Assembly: GCF_000797495.1 (NCBI RefSeq)
Contig: NZ_JTGN01000005.1
Span: 62,001 to 126,000 of the forward strand
Direction of reading: 5' to 3'
DNA length: 64,000 nucleotides
Origin: Robinsoniella peoriensis
GTDB lineage: Bacteria > Bacillota > Clostridia > Lachnospirales > Lachnospiraceae
The notes under the pieces are model-generated. The model was given only the letters and a program-made list of their open reading frames with translations. It was not told the DNA's origin and did not search any database. A program made the translations under genes and the position numbers. Each line of letters starts with the position of its first letter. Position 1 is the first letter of the stretch. This document shows positions 34,807 to 46,700 of the stretch, piece after piece.

Positions 34807-35451
34807 ATGATGCAGTCACCGCTTTTTAAAGGTATCGAAGAAAATGATTTGAACGAGTTGATGAAATGTCTGAATGCGAAGGAGTCGGCATATGAGAAAA
34901 ACGAATTTATATTTCGGGCGGGAGACAGAGCTTCTTCTATTGGTGTTATCTTATCCGGAGCAGTATATGTATTAAAGGAAGATTTCTGGGGAAACCGTAC
35001 CATACTGGCAAAGTTAGAAGAGGGAGATCTGTTTGGAGAGGCATTTGCCTGCAGAGAAGAAGAGAAGCTTCCGGTAAGTGTTATGTCGTCTGCGAAGTCC
35101 CGGATTTTATTTGTGGATTATCGGCGGATTATAACCAATTGTCCCAATACCTGTGTATTCCACGCCAGATTAATTGAAAATATGATTCGTATTCTGGCCG
35201 GGAAAAATGTGATGCTGACACAGAAAATGGAGCATATGAGCAAAAGAACTACCAGGGAAAAAATTTTGTCTTATTTATCGGCGCAGGCTGTCCGGAGCGG
35301 GAGCAATGCATTTACGATACCATTTAACCGCCAGGAACTGGCTGATTTCCTCTGTGTAGAGCGAAGTGCAATGTCTGCAGAGCTGGGAAGAATGCGCAGG
35401 GAGGGGTTACTTACCTGTGAGAAAAGCCGGTTTGTGCTGAATAAACAATAA
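34807..35451 (+). CDS. Crp/Fnr-family regulator, probable HcpR-type
   Basis: 214 residues: an N-terminal cyclic-nucleotide-binding-like beta domain (FRAGDRASSIGVILSGAVYVLKE, LEEGDLFGEAFA), a dimer helix, and a C-terminal winged helix (FNRQELADFLCVERSAMSAELGRMRREGLL). No N-terminal Cys cluster for an Fnr-type Fe-S centre is present. Divergent placement next to hcp strongly suggests an HcpR-like regulator of nitrosative stress genes. ATG at 34807 follows AAAGGA; an upstream in-frame start at 34732 would overlap the promoter. Confidence 0.85.
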   Translation: MMQSPLFKGIEENDLNELMKCLNAKESAYEKNEFIFRAGDRASSIGVILSGAVYVLKEDFWGNRTILAKLEEGDLFGEAFACREEEKLPVSVMSSAKSRILFVDYRRIITNCPNTCVFHARLIENMIRILAGKNVMLTQKMEHMSKRTTREKILSYLSAQAVRSGSNAFTIPFNRQELADFLCVERSAMSAELGRMRREGLLTCEKSRFVLNKQ

Positions 35452-35479
35452 TGTATACTCACCACAAACCGGCTTTTTC
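35422..35479. terminator. Terminator overlapping the end of the Crp/Fnr gene
   Basis: AAAAGCCGGTTTGTG at 35422-35436 pairs perfectly with CACAAACCGGCTTTT at 35463-35477, then T-rich. The 5' arm lies inside the coding sequence. It can stop transcription from both the regulator and the convergent NRPS operon. Confidence 0.85.
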
Positions 35480-35487
35480 TAATGGTT

Positions 35488-35736
35488 TTACAGAAGTTTT
35501 TTCCCGCCATCTTTTGTAAGATATTCCACAACATCCTTTACCTGATTCAACTGCCATACATCTTTTAGAGGAATTTCTGTTTGAAAACGTTCCTCAAAGG
35601 CACAGACCAGATTGGCAACATCCAGAGAGTTTAAAGCCAGATCTGCAACAAAATTGGTATCGTAGGTTAAAGTTTTAATTCCAGTGATCTGATAAACGGT
35701 TTCCTCAATAATTTTAAATGCCTGCTCCTCAGTCAT
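35488..35736 (-). CDS. Acyl carrier protein
   Basis: 82 residues with the phosphopantetheine site ALNSLDVANLV (Ser about residue 38) in a four-helix carrier fold. It overlaps the end of the acyl-AMP ligase gene by 8 nt, which implies that the ligase loads a fatty acid onto it. In the NRPS pathway it would deliver the acyl chain to the first condensation domain. ATG at 35736 uses AGAGGTGAT upstream; a GTG at 35748 is possible. Last gene of the NRPS operon. Confidence 0.9.
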   Translation of the reverse strand: MTEEQAFKIIEETVYQITGIKTLTYDTNFVADLALNSLDVANLVCAFEERFQTEIPLKDVWQLNQVKDVVEYLTKDGGKKLL

Positions 35737-37396
35737 GGGCGGTATCACCTCTTTTCAATTTCTGAATGGATGTTTTGCGAAATTCAGTTTCGGAGATTTT
35801 TATAGAATAAATACGCATATAAGTAGGAAGCGCGTGATTTAGTTCCAATACTTCTTCCTGAATCTGCTCCAGTACCTGAAAGGAGGACATCCCGTGTGTC
35901 TGGGCTGAGTCGGCATAAATAATCACGGACAGCTTTACATCATCGGCTGCTTTTCCGTTACTGGCACCATAGACCATGGCTTCTTTTACCAGCGGAAGCT
36001 TTAAAATGCGTTTTTCCAGTTCTTCCGGAACTACTTTTTTTCCATTACTGAATACGATCAGGTTCTTTTTTCGTCCACTGATATATAAATGGCCTTTGCG
36101 ATCCATATATCCCAGATCCCCGGTTCGAAACCAGCCATCTTCAAAGGTTTTTTTGGTCATTTGAGGATTTTTATAATACCCTTTAAATACCGAGGGTCCT
36201 TTTATAAGAATTTCCCCATTGGAAAACTTAACTTCCATTTCCGGAAGCAGCAGACCTACAGACGCGTACTTATTGTCTTTGTTGCGGTTGACACTTACCA
36301 GAGGGCTGCATTCTGTGATGCCGTATCCCTGAAGAACAGTAATGCCGTATGCTTGAAACTCTCCTGATATTTCTTCATTCATATGAGCGCCGCCGCTGAT
36401 AATCAGCGTTGCGTTTTCCCCAAGAACCTTTTTGACGGCATCATTCAGATAAGGTTTGCCTGGCAGGTGGAGTTTTTGAAGCTTTTCATACTTCTGTACA
36501 GCATTAGCTGCTTCCTCACGTATGCCGCATCGTTCCTGTTCCAGGTGAATGCTCTTTAAAAGGGTTTCGGTAATCATAGGAACAGATAAGATCAGGGTGG
36601 GAGAAAAAAGTTTCAGTTCTTCCATCAATGTTTTCAGGTTCCCATTGATGCAGATGTTCTGCCCCTGGGTTAAGACGTTGATAGCGCCGCAAACCAGTGA
36701 ATAGGTATGGTATAAGGGCAGGGGAGTGAAAACACGGTCTCCGGTCGTCACCAGCGCCTGGGCGTTACAGGCATTGTGCAGCAGGTTTCCATGGCTGAGC
36801 ATCACCAGCTTTGATGCACTGGTAGTCCCTGAGGTATTGATTAGAAGTGCCAGGTCATCCTCCTTTACCGCCGCCATAACGGGAGCCAGCAACGTATCGT
36901 CTGGATCGCAGGGAGATGATTTTCTGATGCATTCCCAAAAGGATAAGATAAGGTCGTTTTCCCCATAGTCCATAGAAATAATGGTCTCAGCAGGAAATGT
37001 ACTTTCTTCCGTCAGGGAAATAAATTCTCCGGAAACCACGGCAGCCTGTACGTCGGCATGATCCAGCATGCGGCAGATCTCCACAGCCGTCTGTTCCACA
37101 TCAATGGCTACGGTTACGCTGCCAATGCAGCCGACTGCCCAAAATGCTACCAGCCATTCGTAACGGTTTTCACTGATAATGGCAATGTGCTTGCGGGAGA
37201 GTCCCAGTGATGTAAGTGCTTTTGCGAAAGCGCAGATATCCCGGGAGAGCTGCTGGTAAGAATATTCAAATAACTCCCGTCTGGAATTAAAAATGGTAAC
37301 AGCCGTATTATCTTTATGCAAAGGAGCCATTTTAGACAGGCATTCCGGTAAGGTGGTGTATTGATGAATTTTATTTAGCGGATATTTTCGATTCAT
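35729..37396 (-). CDS. Fatty acyl-AMP ligase (AMP-binding enzyme)
   Basis: 555 residues of the ANL superfamily: P-loop INTSGTTSASKLVMLSHGN (a TSGTTSxSK variant without the usual Gly-x-Pro-Lys-Gly), LPLYHTYSL, GYGITECSPLVS, RTGDLGYMDRKGHLYISGRKKNLI and the C-terminal catalytic Lys in RKTSIQKLKR. It activates a carboxylic acid, most likely a fatty acid, for transfer to the carrier protein encoded next. The start at 37396 has GGAGGAATTT directly upstream; in-frame starts at 37408 and 37432 also exist. Co-transcribed with the NRPS. Confidence 0.88.
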   Translation of the reverse strand: MNRKYPLNKIHQYTTLPECLSKMAPLHKDNTAVTIFNSRRELFEYSYQQLSRDICAFAKALTSLGLSRKHIAIISENRYEWLVAFWAVGCIGSVTVAIDVEQTAVEICRMLDHADVQAAVVSGEFISLTEESTFPAETIISMDYGENDLILSFWECIRKSSPCDPDDTLLAPVMAAVKEDDLALLINTSGTTSASKLVMLSHGNLLHNACNAQALVTTGDRVFTPLPLYHTYSLVCGAINVLTQGQNICINGNLKTLMEELKLFSPTLILSVPMITETLLKSIHLEQERCGIREEAANAVQKYEKLQKLHLPGKPYLNDAVKKVLGENATLIISGGAHMNEEISGEFQAYGITVLQGYGITECSPLVSVNRNKDNKYASVGLLLPEMEVKFSNGEILIKGPSVFKGYYKNPQMTKKTFEDGWFRTGDLGYMDRKGHLYISGRKKNLIVFSNGKKVVPEELEKRILKLPLVKEAMVYGASNGKAADDVKLSVIIYADSAQTHGMSSFQVLEQIQEEVLELNHALPTYMRIYSIKISETEFRKTSIQKLKRGDTAHD

Positions 37397-37419
37397 AAAT
37401 TCCTCCATGGGGGTCTGAT

Positions 37420-38946
37420 TTAATAAGTCCACTGTAATTCCTGGTTCATTTGTTCGTAATTGGATTCAACTATATTGATAAATACATCAACCAGCCTGCC
37501 GTCGAATTGTGTGTTTCTCCCTTCGCGCAATTCACAGAGCGCTTTTTCCAGAGATAATTTCTTGCGGTAATGGCGGTTAGACATCATAGCGTCAAAGGCA
37601 TCTGCAATAGTGATGATACGTGCCTGGAGGGGAATCTCTTCTCCCTGGCGCTGATTGGGATATCCGCAGCCATCATATCTTTCATGATGGGACAAAACAA
37701 TATCATCCAGATCCTGAAACATGTCGATGCAGGAGAGGATTTTTGCACCCATTCTGGGATGGAGGCGGATACTGTCATATTCTTCGTCAGTCAGTTCTTT
37801 ATTTTTACACAGTACGGAGTCTGCAACCCCTACTTTACCAATGTCATGGAGCAGTCCCGCAACACGTACACATTCACAGAAGGAATCGTTTTTGTTCAGT
37901 GCTTTCGCCAGCTTCAGGCTATAATAGGATACCCGGTCGGAATGGCCTCCGGTATAGATATCTTTGGCATCTACAAGAAGCCGAAGGGCTTCTACTGTCT
38001 GCATATAGCTTTCCTTTAATTTCGATATGGCTTCAGCAAGTGCTTTGTTATTGGTGTTTAAGAGAATATTTAAAATGGTATTGTGTAAAGCGGTGGAGAT
38101 CTGTTCCACATATACAGAGACCAGATAAGCCTGCACTTCATCCAGGGCGTTCTGTCTGCGCAGTCCGATTACCCCCAGCCAGGCATCCCTTCCGCCGGGG
38201 AGGGGGAGAAGCGTTAGATTATCCTCACTGATGATTTTATTTTCGGACAAACAGGTCTGAAACAGGTCGATACGGACCTGAAAATCTTCTTTGCTAAAGG
38301 TTTCGAATTCTTTATCAAAGCAGCCTGTTCCGCAGAATACGTTCTCAGGGAGTACATCTACCGGCATGGAACGAATGATATTTCTGGGCTTCAGCCACAC
38401 AAAAATATTCCGGTTACCAAGTAAATGATGGATCTGATCCATGATCTGTCCGGCTATATCTGTTAAGGGAAGCAGATGATGAAGCCGGGGGATACCGGAA
38501 AGTATCTGGGTAAGTCCATCCTGATATCTTTCTATGGTTCTTATCTGGCGGATGGATTTGAGGCTGCTTTCTACCAGCAGTTCCAATTGGTCGAAACGGT
38601 CCGTTTTTTCAAAATAACCCTGGATATCTAATTCACGGATTGTATTCAGGGGCGGTGCGATCTCTTTATGACCGGTCAGTAAAATAACAAAAATTCTCCG
38701 GTCAAATTCCCGAAGGCGAGCCAATACTTCATCGCCGCAGATTGGAGACATCAAAAAGTCGAGAAGCAGTATATCATAAGAATGCTGTTTCATTTGTTCC
38801 AGTGCATTTATTGGGTCATTTGATGTATCCACGGTAAAACCGGATGCATCAAAATAAGAAGACAGAGCATCGGTGATATTACAGTCATCGTCTAATACCA
38901 TCATTGAAAAACCATTTTTTTCCCGACCTATTCTGTTCTTGCGCAT
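37420..38946 (-). CDS. Response regulator with HD-GYP phosphodiesterase domain
   Basis: 508 residues: receiver domain (about 13-130; acidic D19-D21, phospho-acceptor D63 in DILLLDFLMSP, LLTGHKE), a middle region of about 180 residues resembling a degenerate GAF domain, and an HD-GYP domain (about 325-490) with GHSDRVSYYS, LLHDIGKVGV (H367-D368), HHERYDGCGYP and IADAFDAM. HD-GYP proteins hydrolyse cyclic di-GMP or related dinucleotides. It is encoded 24 nt after the histidine kinase, its obvious partner, and sits inside the NRPS operon. Confidence 0.9.
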   Translation of the reverse strand: MRKNRIGREKNGFSMMVLDDDCNITDALSSYFDASGFTVDTSNDPINALEQMKQHSYDILLLDFLMSPICGDEVLARLREFDRRIFVILLTGHKEIAPPLNTIRELDIQGYFEKTDRFDQLELLVESSLKSIRQIRTIERYQDGLTQILSGIPRLHHLLPLTDIAGQIMDQIHHLLGNRNIFVWLKPRNIIRSMPVDVLPENVFCGTGCFDKEFETFSKEDFQVRIDLFQTCLSENKIISEDNLTLLPLPGGRDAWLGVIGLRRQNALDEVQAYLVSVYVEQISTALHNTILNILLNTNNKALAEAISKLKESYMQTVEALRLLVDAKDIYTGGHSDRVSYYSLKLAKALNKNDSFCECVRVAGLLHDIGKVGVADSVLCKNKELTDEEYDSIRLHPRMGAKILSCIDMFQDLDDIVLSHHERYDGCGYPNQRQGEEIPLQARIITIADAFDAMMSNRHYRKKLSLEKALCELREGRNTQFDGRLVDVFINIVESNYEQMNQELQWTY

Positions 38947-38970
38947 ACTAATACCTCTCTTTAGCTTATT

Positions 38971-40794
38971 TTATTCGGCGGATACCGGAATTTTTACGTA
39001 GAAGACAGCGCCGCCAGCCGGATTGTCCTCTACCCACATACTCCCACCAAATTTACCCCTTATCAGGCCTTCTGAACTGTAAAGGCCTAAACCGGTTCCA
39101 TTTGCTCCCTTAGTCGTAATCATGCTGTGAAAAAGCTTCTTTTTCACCTCCGGCGAAATACCGGGACCGTGATCAGCGACTTTAATAATAATAAACTCAT
39201 CTTCCAGATAAGGATTCAATATGATTTCCCCGCCTGTCTCTTTCATGGAGTACACAGCATTATCAATCAGGTTGTTTAATACCTGTACCAGATTATTTAC
39301 ATCTCCATTTAATAAAAGTTCAGGGGGTACCTTATTTATAATAGTTAATTGGCATTTGTTCTTTGTCAGGCTGTGATTCATCAGCAGCTGTACCTTTTTT
39401 ACGACTTCGTCCATGGAGAATTCTACAATATCTGAGGTGTTCATATTAGTAGCCAGACCTTTTACTGTAGTAATGATATCGGACATATAGCTGCAGCAGC
39501 CGCGGATTTTAGCCAGCCATTCTCTCATTTCCTGTGCGATTTCCTGATGGTCTTCCAGAGTTACCGCAGGGTCATCAATGCTGAGTTCATATTCTGTTAC
39601 CAGGTTGCCCAGACTTTCCACATTACCGGAGATGGACATAATCGGTGTTTTCAGGTTATGGGAGATCCCGCCCATCATCTGACCCAGGGACGCCAGGCGC
39701 TCTCTTTCCATGGTACGGCTTAAGTTCAGCTGTTCCCGTTTCATGTTTTCTTTTAGCTCGGTCACATCTTTTAACAGAGCGACAACACCCACCATGTTGT
39801 TCTTCTGAAAGATGGGAGATACTTCAACGGAATAGTAGAATTTTCCGTCTTCACGCAATACAGCCTGTTCATAAGAGATAACACTGATAGACTGTTTACA
39901 GATGTCAAAAAAATTCAAAAGGTTATAGATTACATCTTTTTTTCGGTCTTCCAGAGCGTCTACGGCGTTTTGAAGATAAGTATCCACCTTCATACCGTAA
40001 GATTCCCCAAAGGTTTCCTCAAAAGCCTGATTCGTATTCAGAATAAAGCCATCAGAGGAGATTACTGCATAGCAGTCTGAAATATTATTTAAAATATTTT
40101 CCTGGGCAGTCGGCTTGATCTGCAGGAAATTCAGGTAATAAATAGCAATACCATGAAATGCTATCGTTACCAGAAAAGCCAGTGGTGTGGCTGTTATGGG
40201 CAGAGGGAGTATTTTCAGCGTTGCAACTAAGTTTACAAGGACCGGTATCCCAAGACCGGCGGCAAATAAGGATGCCTGCCACAATATTCCCCTGTTCCTG
40301 CATTTATAGCCATAGCGCAGACTGATGATAATAGAAGCAATACAATAAACATAATACTGGGTACCGGATAATATAAACAGCGGACCAAACTCCACCTCTG
40401 AAGCATAGATGGAAAAATTCCGGTAAAATAAATGATGGTACGGATTGGTAAATACAATCAGTGATGTCATAACAGGAAGCAGGTATAATAAATAATATGC
40501 CTTTGGCAGATGTGTAAACTGTTTAACAAAGGTTATGGAAATCAACAGTGTAGTTACGACCATAAGGGCACATGCCGAACAGGTTATGGCATCCATCAGC
40601 ATCAAAAGGTTCTTCCTGGAATCCGGAATACATAAGATTCCCAGGATAGCAGTCATCCAGATAAGTAAAAAGACGGAGGATGCCACATAGAGCTTTTGAA
40701 TCAGTTTTAAGCGTCCTTTTGAGATGCAGCTGATGATGAAAAAAAGCAAGATAGCAATGGCGATATCTACGATATGAGGGGCTATTCCCAGCAA
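38971..40794 (-). CDS. Histidine kinase with N-terminal 7TM sensor
   Basis: 607 residues: seven membrane helices (about 1-220) of the histidine-kinase 7TM type, including NPYHHLFYRNFS between helices, a PAS domain (about 230-345; ISSDGFILNTNQAFEETFG), the HisKA helix with MGGISHNLKTPIMSISGNVE (phospho-acceptor H379), and an HATPase domain (NLIDNAVYSMKE, DHGPGISPEVKKKLF, GTGLGLYSSEGLI). TTG start with GGAGGAA upstream, that site lying in the NRPS stop region, so translation is coupled. It would phosphorylate the HD-GYP regulator next to it; the ligand is unknown but could be the NRPS product. Confidence 0.9.
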   Translation of the reverse strand: MLGIAPHIVDIAIAILLFFIISCISKGRLKLIQKLYVASSVFLLIWMTAILGILCIPDSRKNLLMLMDAITCSACALMVVTTLLISITFVKQFTHLPKAYYLLYLLPVMTSLIVFTNPYHHLFYRNFSIYASEVEFGPLFILSGTQYYVYCIASIIISLRYGYKCRNRGILWQASLFAAGLGIPVLVNLVATLKILPLPITATPLAFLVTIAFHGIAIYYLNFLQIKPTAQENILNNISDCYAVISSDGFILNTNQAFEETFGESYGMKVDTYLQNAVDALEDRKKDVIYNLLNFFDICKQSISVISYEQAVLREDGKFYYSVEVSPIFQKNNMVGVVALLKDVTELKENMKREQLNLSRTMERERLASLGQMMGGISHNLKTPIMSISGNVESLGNLVTEYELSIDDPAVTLEDHQEIAQEMREWLAKIRGCCSYMSDIITTVKGLATNMNTSDIVEFSMDEVVKKVQLLMNHSLTKNKCQLTIINKVPPELLLNGDVNNLVQVLNNLIDNAVYSMKETGGEIILNPYLEDEFIIIKVADHGPGISPEVKKKLFHSMITTKGANGTGLGLYSSEGLIRGKFGGSMWVEDNPAGGAVFYVKIPVSAE

Positions 40795-40797
40795 AAT

Positions 40798-43700
40798 TTA
40801 TTCCTCCTTCCGGGTGCAGTCAAAGCACCGGCTGATTTTTGTAAGATCCGGCTGGGGCCAGGTAAATCCAAGCTGCTGCAGCTGATAAGCCGTATCCCTT
40901 GCCTGAATCTGAATCTGTGTATGGAAAGCGGTGCCGGAAAAATAAGCCTCGGCAACTGCCTGAATAAAAGGAGAACTGTTTTGTGCAGCCTGATCACGGA
41001 GCAATTCTTCGAATTCTTCCCGTTTAGCCAGTTCCATATCACAGCAGGATTTTAAAATATCTCCCAATGCGGATTCCTGGGGATTGATTACATGGAAAGC
41101 AGTGCCCGGCTGATATAATAATTTTACGATTGCCTCCGCACACAAATCCACGCTGGTCATTTCCATAAATACACGGTCAAATTCCCTGGGAATCTTCTTT
41201 AAAATCAGCAATCCCCTGATAATGCGGTAAAATGCATTACTGTCTGGATTTAACTGGAAGACGCCGTCTTTTGCCCGGGAAACCAGGCGCCCGACACGGA
41301 AGATCCTGGCATTTACACCATCCTCTATAGCTTCGGCAACAGCAGCTTCCGCAAGAATTTTGCTTTTTGTATATGGATTATCCATCCAGTTTTGCCCCAT
41401 GTCCAGATCACGTTCGCTGTAAAATACAGGGAGTCCGGGGGCATCCATAATATATTCTCCGGCTACACTGATTGTGGAAATATGTATCAGTGCGGCAGCG
41501 GCATCTCTGGCAAAAGCTATGCAGTTTTCGGTTCCAAAGGTATTTGTAAGGGCAAGCTCATCATTTGGGGCATAGTGTCTTACATCTGCTGCACAATGGA
41601 TGACCATATCAACACGATCTGTCAATCGTTCATATTCGGGTGCTGATATGCCAAAATGCTTAAGGGTGATATCACCGTTTACAATTTCTATACGCCGGGA
41701 GACAAAAGAGTAAAAACTTTCTCCAAAATAGCTGGAAATAACTTCTTTAAGCTTCTTTTCCCCTCCGGTACGTACCAGGCAGATTAATTTCTCTATCCCG
41801 GTTCCAAGCAATTCATACAGCAGATGTGCCCCCAGATATCCGGTTGCGCCGGTTAAAAGAGTTATCCGGCTTTTTGGGACAGCCTTGTTATTGTCAGGCA
41901 GAAACCTTGCAAGCCTTTCTGATTCTGCCCCTGTTTCCACAGTGGCGGCTGTTTCCGGATGGATCTGGTTACGGCTTCCTGTTATTTTCTCAATCTGACC
42001 CGAAAGAGTGGGACAGCTGTAAAAATCATTTAATGAGAAATCGATGTGGTTTTTGTAATACTGGCTGAGTACCATAATTGCAGTCAGGGATGTTCCGCCC
42101 TGTTTAAAAAAGGAAACATTCCAGTCCGGCTTTTTCCCAAGCGCTTCTTCCCAGACTGACTGCAGTAATGCCTCCTGAGGATTAGCAAGGGGCTGTCTTT
42201 TTGGTATATTCTCTTTCGGCGGTTCCATTTCCATCAGCTGTCGGATATCCAGCTTACCACTGGCGGTACGTGGAAGAGCACTTAACGGAATAAATATAGA
42301 AGGAATCATATAGTCGGGCAGCTGTTCCATTAAATAATCCCTTAACTTTTCCTCTGTGTATTGATTGGCAGGAACCAGAAATCCCCTCAGTGACTGCACC
42401 ATATCATTGTTCTTCACAGGAACTACAGCCGCTTCAGAAGCAAAGCGTGACTGAATGATCTGGGAGGCAATCTCTTCCGGTTCAATCCGGTGACCGTTTA
42501 ATTTCAACTGGTTATCAACACGCCCCAGGCATTGCCAGTTCCCGTCGGCACGAAGCCTCCCAAGATCTCCTGTTTTGTACATGCGCTGGTTTGCGCATAG
42601 CAGATCCGGTACAAATACCTGGTTTGTCAGATCTTCCCGGTTAATATATCCTGCAGCCAGGCATTCCCCGGCAATGTAGATTTCGCCTACCGCGGTTGGG
42701 GGAAGTGGGCGCCTGTTTTCATCCAGCAGATAATAACGGCAGTTTCCGATAGGTTTTCCGATGTGAATGCTCTCAGATACAGTCACATTCCCCAGGCAGT
42801 TGTGAACAGAAGTTTCCGTAGGTCCGTAAATGTTGTAAATCCGGGCATTTGTCAACTCACGGATTTTATCCCTCAGCGAGAGGGTCCAGGGTTCCCCAAG
42901 CAGGATGATAATTTCAGCTTCTTTTAATGCTTCACAAAATGCGGAATCGCCCAGGCACATCTGAAGCCTTGATGGAGTCATCTGTATAATTTTCCCCTGG
43001 TCTTTTATAATCCGGTCTGCCAGTTTCCAGGGAAGAAGCATTTCTTCTTCATCTGCTATGGAGATGCATCTGCCGTTGGCAAGGGCAAGCAGGGTTTCTG
43101 TAGTAAATACGTCAAAAACACAGTTGGATGCGCAGAGGACAGGACTGCCGTTTTCACCCAGCAGAGGGGTAACGGTACCTGACAGGTTGGAAATAGCCTT
43201 GTGCAGCATCATAACGCCTTTCGGCTTACCGGTGGAACCGGATGTATAGATTACATTTAACACATCCTCCGGGGTTCTTTTGAGTTCCGGAGTCCAGTGG
43301 TCATCCAGGGTAAAATTCAGGGGAAGCACCGGGCAGGCTGAAATATCAGGGGGCGTGACAGAATCTCCCAATAACAGCAGACGGGCTTTTGCATTTTCCA
43401 GCATATAGGAAATGCGTTCCGACGGAAAATCAGGATCTACAGGAAGATAAGCAGCGCCTGCTTTTAAAATACCGAGCATGGTTACCGGCATGTCCCCGTC
43501 ACGTTTTGGCATAAATGCAACCACATCCCCATGGAGTACGCCTTCCCGAATCAGGTAAACAGCAAGAGCATCGGAACGCTGTTTTAACTGTGCAAAGGTA
43601 TAACTGGAATTTTCACCCCAGCAGACAGCTGTACTTTGCGGAGAAAGCAGGGCATAGCGGTCAATCATCTGATCAACCATTGCGGCGTCATAAGGCATCC

Positions 43701-46700
43701 GCATCTGATTTGGTATTTCCAGTAACTGCAGCTGATCCACAGGTGCTGTGGGAGATACTTCACTGAGAGGCATTTCCGGATGGATCAGCATGGTTTCCAG
43801 AATATGGAGGTAGGACCTGCTGTAAAATTCCATTGTGATACGGTCAAAAATATTTTTCGCATATTCCAGTGTGAAACGGTATCCATCAAGGGTATGTATG
43901 GTCTCCAGGTGTAATTCCACTTTAGCTGCATGAATGTCGGAAGGTACCATCTCAAGGTGTGCATCACCCAGAGAGAATTCAGAAGGGTTCACGGGCGCCA
44001 GGGAAAATAAAGCGTGATACAGTGCCTGGCTGCCACGGCGTTCCTCTGTTTGTGCCAGATTAACGATCTCTTCTAATGAAAGATCCTGATGATCCAGCAT
44101 ATCCAGTACGTCCTGTTTTACTTCCTTTAAATAAGCCATAAAATTCTTGTCGGAAGAAGGATTTAATAAAACAGGCAGCGTATTCACAAAAACTCCGGTA
44201 AGTTCAGACAGTTCCATGTGCCGCCGTCCGGAGACGGGAGATCCGATTATCAGATTTTCATTTCCGGCAAATTTGGAAAGCATAAGCGCATAGACACTGA
44301 GCAGCAGCATATATGGGGTAACCTGATGAGTTTTACAAAATGCTTCGAAAGGAACCAGTATATTTTGCGGCATGCTAAATACGACTTTGTCCCCTTCACC
44401 CAGAAATTCTTTCGGGCGGGGGCGGTCAGTCGGCATGGTCCATTGTGGTACAGATCCCTGTAAACGGTTTTTCCAATATTCCCGCTGTTCCAGGAGCCAT
44501 TCTTTGGGCTGCTGTTCCATCCACCAGGCATAGTCTCGGTATCGGACCGCAGCAGGGGCGGGGATTTCATTGCGGTAATATTGATCCAGCCTGGACAGGG
44601 TAAGGGCACTGCTGATTCCATCGGATATAATGTGATGCATATCAAAAAGCAGATATTGTTCCCGGGCTTCTGTTTCCAGCAGCATTACCCGAAAGAGCGG
44701 AGGAACGGCAAGCTCAAATGGACGCACAAATTCTTCCAGTGCCTCATGTGGGTTGTTATGGCTTCTACGCTCTAAATGGAATTCTGCTTCTGAATGAATA
44801 CGGGAAACAACATTCATTCCCTCAATTTCAAAACCGGTACGCAGCATTTCATCATCCGCGATTAACTGCAGCAGTGCGGCTTCCAAACGATCAGCATCAA
44901 TCGGGGTAGAAACACGGAATACACCCGGCATATGATAACTGATACCGGTATTATCCAATTGCTGTAATACATAGAAATTTTTCTGCGCCGCTGTAAGAGG
45001 GTAGGTACTGCGGTTTGGTGCCGGAGGTATTTTACCCTGCCGCGGGCTTACAGCTACCGGTTCGCCTCTAAGGAAGTTGCCAAAGCGGCGGATCGTATTA
45101 TTGGCATACAGATCGGAGATTTTCGGTAATTTCGAAAACACTGCCTCTACCTCTGTAAGCATGGCTACTGCATTTAAGGAATCCCCGCCGGATAAAAAAT
45201 AGTTGGTGTGAATGCCAAGCTGCTCATTGGACAGCAGCCTTCTCCATATTTCCAGCAACTTTTCTTCAATTTCATCAGCAGGAGATTCATGTTCATCGGG
45301 AAGCTCCGGCTTCTGAAGGTTATTATAATCTGTCTTTCCGTTAGCCGTCAGTGGAATCTCGGGAAGCTTCACAGCCAATACGGGCAGCAGGTAATGAGGG
45401 AGGTAGCTGGAGGCGAATGCCAGCAGGTCTTCCCCTGAAAGATTCTGATCTGATGTAAAGTATGCAATTAAATGATGATCAAAAGCACGTACGGCTACAT
45501 TTTTAACCAAAGGATGATTTTGGAGCTGTTCTTCAATTTCTGCAGGTTCTACGCGGTGTCCCAGAATCTTCAGCTGACTGTCAATACGCCCCTGGAAGAC
45601 GATCTCCCCTCTGGAATTCCAATAGCCTAAATCTCCGGTCCGGTATAGACGTTCACCTGGAAGATAGGGGTCAGCAACGAATTTCTGCGCCGTCAGCTCC
45701 GGAGCATTCAGGTATCCTGCGGCAAGACAGGTTCCCCCGATATATAATTCTCCGGCAGATCCGATGGGAAGAGGGCGCATAGAATCATCCAGGATATAAA
45801 TGCGGCAGTTTGCCATAGGTTTTCCGATGGTGATCATTTCGTTGCCGGATACCACACTGTGGCTGACTGCAACGGTTGCCTCTGACGGTCCGTATTGATT
45901 ATACAGCCGTGCAAGAGTACAGGAGCGCAGAATCTGGTAGATTTCAGGCGAAAGACTTTCACCACCGCATATGATTGTTTCGATACGGTTCATGGCACTT
46001 AAAAATGCAGGCTCTTTTAAGTAAGACTTCAGCCTTGATGGTGTCATTGAGAGAAAACCAACGTCGAAACGCTCAATCAGCTTAGCCAGTGAAGCCGGAT
46101 GATTCATTTCTTCCTGTGAAGTGAATACAATGGTTCTGCCGTTCAGCAGTGCGCTCATACTTTCCAGCAAAAAGGCATCAAAACTAACATTACAAATAGA
46201 AAGAACAGCACCCTTTGGATAAAGGGGCGCCATATTATTAGCCAGATTCATTACACTGTACTGGCAGATCTGAACGGCCTTCGGCTTACCGGTACTGCCT
46301 GAGGTATATACCAGGTAAGCGAGACTGTCGGATGTAATTGCCGGCATATTGTCAATGGCGAAATCGGCTGCCTGATTCGCAGGGTGAACCAGGAGACTGC
46401 GGATACTATTTTGAGGAATCCGGGTATCCATTTCTTCGCCTTCTTCTGTGATACAGTAAGCGGCTCCGCTTTCCGCTAAAAGTTCAAGAAGCCGGTTCTT
46501 TGGCATCGTGATATCCAATAAAAGCCACGCATTTCCCGATATGGCAACCGCGCACATTGCTTTAAATAATGATTCACTGCGCTCCAGTAACAATGCGATG
46601 GTTTCATTTCCGTCAGGAACAGCGGTAAGCAGATTCCGGGCAATGGTAAGTGCGTCCTGGTAAAGTTCGCCGTAAGTCGTACGGCGGCCGCAGCAGATGA

